From contig CACZHN010000144.1 in NCBI GenBank assembly GCA_902780985.1, positions 1 through 11,330 of the forward strand: 11,330 nt of DNA, written 5' to 3'. Position numbers and translations under genes: made by a program. This document shows, in pieces, positions 7,087 to 11,330 of the stretch; the stretch's first letter is position 1, and each line of letters starts with the position of its first letter. The DNA is from an uncultured Lachnospiraceae bacterium. Its GTDB lineage: Bacteria > Bacillota_A > Clostridia > Lachnospirales > Lachnospiraceae. The notes beneath the pieces were generated by a model. That model searched no databases, had not been told where the DNA came from, and saw nothing but the letters and a program-made list of their open reading frames with translations.

Positions 7087-7108
7087 TGTAACTGTCATAT
7101 GATATGTT
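7080..7108 (+). promoter_or_regulatory. bioB operon promoter
   Basis: A perfect -35 TTGACA (7080-7085) is followed after 17 bases by TATGTT (7103-7108). Transcription would start near 7115, giving a leader of about 25 bases with CGGAG (7129-7133) six bases before the bioB ATG. Confidence 0.65.
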
Positions 7109-7139
7109 ACTTTAGATTTTTATATATACGGAGTTTATT

Positions 7140-8114
7140 ATGCATTCAGATTTATCAAAAGAACTTTACTCTCTTACGGAAGAAATAATAAACGGAAGAC
7201 GTCTGTCAAAGGACGACGATATATCCGTACTTAAAAGTGCTTCCGTGGAAGATCTGTCAGCCTGTGCAGACAGACTGAGATCACACTTTTCCGGTGACAA
7301 AGTGGATCTCTGTTCCATCATATCCGGTAAGAACGGTCACTGCGGAGAAAACTGCAGATTCTGTGCTCAATCCGCACACAACCATACAGGCTGTGAAGTA
7401 TACGGACTTATGGATTACGAGGACATCCTCGAAGCCGCTCTCTCCAACGAAAAAGAAGGCGTGGACCGATTCGCTGTAGTCATATCCGGAAAAAGTCCGA
7501 GCGATGAAGATTTCGAAAAGATAATCGGTATATACGAAAGGCTCCGCAGCAAGCTGAAGATATCACTCTGCGCCTCTCTCGGTTTTCTCACATCCGAACA
7601 GTTTGAGAGACTTCATAAAGCCGGAGTCACAAGCTATCACAACAACATCGAAACCTCGGAAAGATACTTCGATAAAATATGCACGACTCATACCTTCCGG
7701 GATAAGATTGAAAATATCCGACGAGCTCAGGCTGCAGGTCTTTCGGTATGTTCCGGCGGTATCATAGGAATGGGCGAAACCATGGATGACAGGATAGATA
7801 TGGCATTTACTCTTTCCGGGCTGGGCATCGCATCCATCCCGATCAATACTCTCATCCCCATTCCGGGAACTCCTCTGGAGAATCTTCCTGTTCTTACATC
7901 GGATGAGATACTGAGGACCATCGCTATATTCAGATTCATTAATCCGGAATCGAATATACGCCTCGGCGCCGGAAGAAAACTTATTCCGGGAAACGGCAGG
8001 GCTGCCTTTACCGGAGGTGCCAGTGCCACCATAACCGGCAACATGCTGACCACCTCGGGTTCCACCATAAAAAGCGATATTGAAATGCTGACTGAAATGA
8101 GGAGACTTTCATGA
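7140..8114 (+). CDS. bioB: Biotin synthase
   Basis: A radical-SAM enzyme that inserts sulfur into dethiobiotin, the last step of biotin synthesis. It has 324 residues. C68, C72 and C75 (HCGENCRFC) bind the radical-SAM [4Fe-4S] cluster. The downstream blocks YHNNIETS (166-173), VCSGGIIGMGET (203-214), IPINTLIPIPGTPL (233-246), IRLGAGR (273-279) and LTTSG (303-307) are in BioB order. C144 and C204 match E. coli C128 and C188, and R274 matches R260. The position of C97, a [2Fe-2S] ligand, is Ala112. Extra cysteines are C58, C85 and C181 (ICTTHT). This pattern resembles the BioB of obligate anaerobes such as Blautia, reported to use a different auxiliary cluster. The ATG has CGGAG six bases upstream. 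HydE was considered, but the BirA operator and the LTTSG end favour BioB. No other biotin synthesis gene is in the window. Confidence 0.93.
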   Translation: MHSDLSKELYSLTEEIINGRRLSKDDDISVLKSASVEDLSACADRLRSHFSGDKVDLCSIISGKNGHCGENCRFCAQSAHNHTGCEVYGLMDYEDILEAALSNEKEGVDRFAVVISGKSPSDEDFEKIIGIYERLRSKLKISLCASLGFLTSEQFERLHKAGVTSYHNNIETSERYFDKICTTHTFRDKIENIRRAQAAGLSVCSGGIIGMGETMDDRIDMAFTLSGLGIASIPINTLIPIPGTPLENLPVLTSDEILRTIAIFRFINPESNIRLGAGRKLIPGNGRAAFTGGASATITGNMLTTSGSTIKSDIEMLTEMRRLS

Positions 8115-9469
8115 ATTACATACTTATCACAGCACTCATCCTATACCTTATAGTCTTCGTTGCTATAAGCATCATCGACATAAAGAAAGTAAATACCTTT
8201 AATGATTATGCCGTGGCGGGAATGTCCCAGAATACATTTGCCGTTACCATGTCGCTTCTGGCAACTGTAGTAGGAGCTTCCACCACGATAGGAATTACTG
8301 ATACCGTTTACTCCATCGGATTTCCCGGAATCTGGTGGCTTCTCTTCGGTGCAGTGGGTCTTATATTCCAGTCATTCATCCTTTCGGAAAAGGTCAGGTC
8401 GACAAATGCAGCTACGCTTCCCGATCTCGCAGGCAAGACTGTGGGACGTGCAGCCGAAACCATAATCGCACTTATCATAGTTGTATCCTGGGTCGGTGTA
8501 ATAGCAGGTCAGCTTGCGGCCATGTCAAAACTGATCACCTTCGTAACCGGCAGAAGCGGTAAAACCATCCCTGTTATCATCTCCTGCATAATCATAATCT
8601 ACACTCTTGCCGGCGGCCAGCTTTCCGTAGTCCGTACGGATAAGATCCAGTTTGCGGTTATAATCATCGGAATACTTATATGCTGCGGATACCTGTATAT
8701 CACCCACGGTGATAATAACGCTGCCATCATGTCGGAGATAGAATTCATAAATGAAAACTACAGACCGATCAATCTGTTTACGCAGCTTTTCGTGATCGGC
8801 GGAGTATACTTCATCGGGCCCGATATAATGTCCCGTAACTTTATTTCAAAGGATAAAAAAACAGCACGAGTCTCCGCACTTATTGCGGGACTCGCACTTA
8901 TAATCTTCTCTGCCGTTATCACATTTATCGGTATGTGGTGCAAAGCAAATATTCCTGCATCCGAGATGTCCGGAAATGCACTTATGTATGTTATCAAGCT
9001 GCTGCCTATGCCGATCGGTATCATACTGACTCTCGGACTGCTTTCCGCAATTCTTTCATCAACGGACACCTGCATCATAAACGCTTCGGGCATATTCGTT
9101 AAAGACATACTGAAACGTGACAGCGTTATGCTTGTCAGGATAACGGTTGCGGTTATAGGAATACTTTCCATACTGCTTGCGTTCTGCGGTGACGGAGATA
9201 TAATGACTCTTCTTTCCGGTGCATACAGCGTGTATACTCCGGGAGTCATCTTCCCTCTCACCATCGCAGTACTCTGTTATAAGAAAAGAGAGATTCGTAA
9301 GAAGTTATGGCTCAGTGCAGTAGTACTTGGAGGGCTGTTCGGAATCACTTCAACTTATCTGATCAAGATTCCGGCTGTCGCACAGGCTTTGGGTGGTACC
9401 TCATCGTATCTCTCTCTTATAGGTATGGGCGTATCGCTTATTATAGCGCTGTTATCTATAATTCGTTAA
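8111..9469 (+). CDS. Sodium:solute symporter family protein, putative biotin or biotin-precursor importer
   Basis: A 452-residue, very hydrophobic membrane protein with about 12-13 transmembrane segments and no signal peptide. Family marks are GGQLSVVRTDKIQF (168-181), matching the SSF GGxxAVxxTDxxQ segment, and LLSAILSSTDT (310-320), matching the sodium-site region. The ATG overlaps the bioB stop as ATGA, with AGGAG six bases upstream, so the two genes form one unit under the BirA operator. From this I infer that the substrate is biotin, dethiobiotin or an earlier precursor. The mammalian biotin carrier SMVT and bacterial PanF (pantothenate) belong to this superfamily, so vitamin transport is plausible. 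The substrate cannot be read from sequence. The gene's last 14 bases overlap the 3' end of the convergent lipoprotein gene. Confidence 0.88.
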   Translation: MNYILITALILYLIVFVAISIIDIKKVNTFNDYAVAGMSQNTFAVTMSLLATVVGASTTIGITDTVYSIGFPGIWWLLFGAVGLIFQSFILSEKVRSTNAATLPDLAGKTVGRAAETIIALIIVVSWVGVIAGQLAAMSKLITFVTGRSGKTIPVIISCIIIIYTLAGGQLSVVRTDKIQFAVIIIGILICCGYLYITHGDNNAAIMSEIEFINENYRPINLFTQLFVIGGVYFIGPDIMSRNFISKDKKTARVSALIAGLALIIFSAVITFIGMWCKANIPASEMSGNALMYVIKLLPMPIGIILTLGLLSAILSSTDTCIINASGIFVKDILKRDSVMLVRITVAVIGILSILLAFCGDGDIMTLLSGAYSVYTPGVIFPLTIAVLCYKKREIRKKLWLSAVVLGGLFGITSTYLIKIPAVAQALGGTSSYLSLIGMGVSLIIALLSIIR

Positions 9470-10310
9470 GTATGGAAGCTTTATCTAAATACTCGATTTC
9501 GTTAAGCGGGGTTCCTGTCTGGAACTCCGTTTTTTCGTTCAGCTTTTCATCATACTCTTCTACGGTCACTTCATCAGTGCCCCAATACCACTTTCCGTTT
9601 TCCAGTGCATCTTCACCTGCATCCGGTTCCGGATCAAAGTATGCACTTTCCACATACTCAATCTTTCCGTTCTCCGACTTATAAAGTGTAAAGCCCGGAG
9701 CTCCATAAGGTGCACTGTTAGAGATATCATATATGGTTGATTTTCCGGGAAGGTAGTAGAGAGTTCCTCTGTATCCGCCGGCTGATGCAACACCGTCGGC
9801 AAGCTCTGTTATCACAAGACCGTTATCGGTATTATCAAGTATCAGATAATGCTGCAGATTATCAACAGAACCTACCTGATCTTTACATGTCACGATCATT
9901 TCCGGAGTTTCATCTCCGTCAATCTCGATCAGCTTAAATGCATCCCAGTTAAATGCCTGATCCGAAACTCCGAGTTTTTCCCATTCAAATGCATTCGGAT
10001 CGTTTACGAATTTTGCGTACTCGCTCAGATTCCCGGAAGATGCCATATCACTTTCTTCGGCTTTTTCCGAGGCAGCCTCCGTTGTTGCTTCTGTTGTTGC
10101 TTCCGTTGTCGCCTCAGTTGTTAAAACTGTTGTAGCTTCCGTAAGTTTTTCAGTTGTTTCCGTTATCTCGGATTTATCCTCGATTTTTTTCTCGGCTTTC
10201 GCTTCGTTCTTAACTTCGGTTTCAACTGTTTTTTCCGCTCCGCCGCATCCTGTAACAGATACTGCCAGACATAAACTTAATCCGCATATTGTAATTATTC
10301 TTTTCTTCAT
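9456..10310 (-). CDS. Secreted lipoprotein with TTEA repeat linker, function unknown
   Basis: A 284-residue protein with a lipoprotein signal peptide: MKKR, a hydrophobic stretch, then VTGC with the lipidated cysteine at residue 22. It is therefore predicted to be anchored on the outer face of the membrane. Residues ~23-90 are a low-complexity, Glu/Thr/Lys-rich stalk that includes four TTEA units. The globular part (~95-284) contains IEIDGDETPEMIV (128-140), an Asp-rich loop of the DxDGDxxPE type seen in many Firmicute surface proteins and likely to bind calcium. I do not recognise a named domain or enzyme motif. The ATG has AGGGGG eight bases upstream. The 3' end overlaps the symporter gene by 14 bp in the convergent direction, and the C-terminal codons also encode the opposite-strand terminator. 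A dedicated minus-strand terminator was not found. Confidence 0.85.
   Translation of the reverse strand: MKKRIITICGLSLCLAVSVTGCGGAEKTVETEVKNEAKAEKKIEDKSEITETTEKLTEATTVLTTEATTEATTEATTEAASEKAEESDMASSGNLSEYAKFVNDPNAFEWEKLGVSDQAFNWDAFKLIEIDGDETPEMIVTCKDQVGSVDNLQHYLILDNTDNGLVITELADGVASAGGYRGTLYYLPGKSTIYDISNSAPYGAPGFTLYKSENGKIEYVESAYFDPEPDAGEDALENGKWYWGTDEVTVEEYDEKLNEKTEFQTGTPLNEIEYLDKASILNEL
9507..9535 (+). terminator. Rho-independent terminator of the bioB-symporter operon, inside a convergent gene
   Basis: CGGGGTTCC (9507-9515) pairs with GGAACTCCG (9521-9529) with a single G-T wobble and a 5-base loop, followed by six T (9530-9535). It lies 38 bases after the symporter stop, inside the antisense strand of the lipoprotein coding region. 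Confidence 0.82.
10074..10121 (-). repeat. Four tandem 12-bp units encoding TTEA
   Basis: Residues 64-79 of the lipoprotein are four consecutive Thr-Thr-Glu-Ala units from a degenerate 12-bp tandem repeat, with a related TEATT just before. Third-position differences between units show that the protein repeat, not only the DNA, is kept. The unit number may vary between strains by slippage. Confidence 0.85.
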
Positions 10311-10336
10311 AGCTTTGTCCCCCTATTAAAAAATTA

Positions 10337-10404
10337 TCGGTATTTCTTCTGTCTGTGTACATTATAAACTTCACATGTAACACAGATGTAAAAAGAAATA
10401 CCGA
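10337..10404. repeat. 12-bp perfect inverted repeat flanking the lipoprotein promoter
   Basis: TCGGTATTTCTT (10337-10348) and AAGAAATACCGA (10393-10404) are perfect inverted repeats with a 44-base spacer. Read on the minus strand, the second arm is followed by TAATTTTTT, so read-through RNA from the acetyltransferase gene could fold into a stem followed by a U-run. The lipoprotein -10 box lies inside the loop. It may be a read-through terminator, an operator pair, or both. Confidence 0.6.
10361..10391 (-). promoter_or_regulatory. Lipoprotein gene promoter with TTACAT direct repeats
   Basis: On the minus strand a consensus TATAAT (10361-10366) has no good -35 at 16-18 bases. Instead, two copies of TTACAT (10375-10380 and 10386-10391) stand 11 bases apart over the -35 region. 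This spacing is typical of OmpR/PhoB-type response regulator sites, so activation by a two-component system is a reasonable guess. Confidence 0.45.
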
Positions 10405-10433
10405 AAACTACGGAAGAAAATATTAAGAAATTC

Positions 10434-11204
10434 TTATTGTCCGTTTATCTCATCTACCACAGAAACAGGCTTTACCGTCATTTCCGCCCATGCAGGTATA
10501 AAGCCGCTTTTTACCGCATTACGCACAGATCTCATATTTGACCATGCGGTACAATAAAACGGAACTTTTCCGCGTTCAAGGATTTCAACAGCCAGACGTG
10601 AAGTGATTGCAGATGCTATTCCCTTTCTTCGATATTCGGGAAGCACATCCACACCTATCTGCCACATCTCATCAGCGTCAGCCGAACAACCTGCCAAACC
10701 AACAAGCTTCTCACCGTCATATGCACCGACTCCGAGTACATCCAGTTCTTTTCTGTCACTGCATAAAGCATTAGACCATTCGGGCAGGTACAGTTCTTTA
10801 AAATTGTCTTGGTTAAGCACTCTCAATTCATACGGTGTCTGTAAAGCGGTTAATCTGTTCACATCCGGGAGATAATACTCTGCCATAAAACATACTGTCT
10901 GACCAAGAGGTTCAATACGCTTGTTCAACCAGTACATATTCGGACTTTCAAAGCAATGATAAAACTCAAACTTATTTATGTACTCTTTTACAATTTCAAA
11001 CAATTCGTCTCCTGCAGCCGCAACCACATTATTCCCGTAAGATATAAAATCGCATCCCACAGGCAGCTTATAATACTTTTTTGCATTTTTTCCCGGTTTA
11101 TACGGAACTATAGTATTTGAACCCGAAAAAAAGTCTTCCGGCTTACATCCTATATCTTCCGCTGATTGCTTTACCGCAATCTCCAAAATCTCTTTATTCT
11201 TCAT
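10434..11204 (-). CDS. GNAT family N-acetyltransferase
   Basis: A 256-residue protein with a C-terminal GNAT fold. MWQIGVDVLPEYRRKGIASA (180-199) is the beta4-helix3 core, with the acetyl-CoA pyrophosphate loop at RRKGIA. NMRSVRNAVKSGF (223-235) is the following motif B helix and turn. The N-terminal ~125 residues are an unassigned domain seen in a group of long clostridial GNAT proteins. The substrate is unknown. The start ATG overlaps the stop of the upstream gene (ATGA), and only a weak GAGAG lies before it, suggesting coupled translation. The 3' end has a small AT palindrome (10424-10436) over the stop codon but no GC-rich hairpin. Confidence 0.86.
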   Translation of the reverse strand: MKNKEILEIAVKQSAEDIGCKPEDFFSGSNTIVPYKPGKNAKKYYKLPVGCDFISYGNNVVAAAGDELFEIVKEYINKFEFYHCFESPNMYWLNKRIEPLGQTVCFMAEYYLPDVNRLTALQTPYELRVLNQDNFKELYLPEWSNALCSDRKELDVLGVGAYDGEKLVGLAGCSADADEMWQIGVDVLPEYRRKGIASAITSRLAVEILERGKVPFYCTAWSNMRSVRNAVKSGFIPAWAEMTVKPVSVVDEINGQ

Positions 11205-11330
11205 TTTTCTCTCGCTAAATAATCCACTATCTCAAATATATACTTTTCGCCGTTTCCCTTTTCCGCAGGAGATATCGTTACCATCTCCCAACAAAGATCC
11301 TCATCGAGATTAAACTTTATCCCGTCTATG
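11201..11330 (-). CDS. C-terminal end of an unidentified protein, cut by window edge
   Basis: The minus-strand frame is open from the window edge to a TGA (11201-11203) that overlaps the acetyltransferase start as ATGA. The visible ~42 residues include FNLDEDLCWEMV and end in EIVDYLAREK. Coding is supported by the overlap architecture and ordinary composition, but the fragment is too short to name a family. It is probably the first or middle gene of an operon with the acetyltransferase. Confidence 0.6.
   Translation of the reverse strand, partial: IDGIKFNLDEDLCWEMVTISPAEKGNGEKYIFEIVDYLAREK

Noticed and set aside
7758..8068. Minus-strand open frames within bioB and the symporter
   Set aside because: They lie opposite strongly conserved coding sequence and show no family features.
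7140..8114. HydE or another radical-SAM relative instead of BioB
   Set aside because: The BirA operator, the VCSGGIIGMGET and IRLGAGR blocks and the LTTSG end all fit BioB.

Overview
The window looks like chromosomal DNA from an anaerobic low/mid-GC Firmicute, most likely a member of the Lachnospiraceae. The grounds are a pyruvate formate-lyase gene, a biotin synthase of the obligate-anaerobe sequence type, a Thr-Glu-Ala-Thr repeat lipoprotein of a style common in that family, a topoisomerase III with a TDSGREGE Toprim motif, and AGGAG-type ribosome binding sites before nearly every gene. No rRNA, tRNA, CRISPR array or insertion sequence was seen. The family assignment is inference from remembered sequence style, and the genus cannot be set.

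Left part (1-3400, minus strand). The 5' third of pflB runs off the left edge, behind its own AT-rich leader. Upstream of it, a clear intrinsic terminator closes an 833-residue tubulin/FtsZ-superfamily protein. This protein has recognisable nucleotide-binding loops in its first ~300 residues, followed by ~500 residues of unrecognised sequence. It is the least understood gene here.

Middle (3416-6934, minus strand). A tightly packed operon reads topB, vanZ-like, dtd, HAD hydrolase. The last three genes are linked by 4-base ATGA overlaps. topB is broken: its reading frame shifts near 6290-6318, and about 27-30 conserved codons are missing at the break. No convincing terminator follows the HAD gene, so read-through into the tubulin-like gene is possible.

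Right of centre (6935-9535, plus strand). A 205-bp divergent intergenic region carries the topB promoter and, facing the other way, a bioB promoter. The bioB -35 box lies inside a BirA-type biotin operator (TTGTCAACC-N14-GGTTGACAT). bioB overlaps a sodium:solute symporter gene by ATGA, so the symporter is predicted to be biotin-regulated and to import biotin or a biotin precursor. The operon's terminator lies inside the antisense 3' end of the next gene.

Right end (9456-11330, minus strand). An unknown gene (3' end only) overlaps a GNAT acetyltransferase by ATGA. After a gap comes a lipoprotein gene whose promoter sits in the loop of a 12-bp inverted repeat. Gene density is high, and the longest stretches without a gene are about 200 bp.
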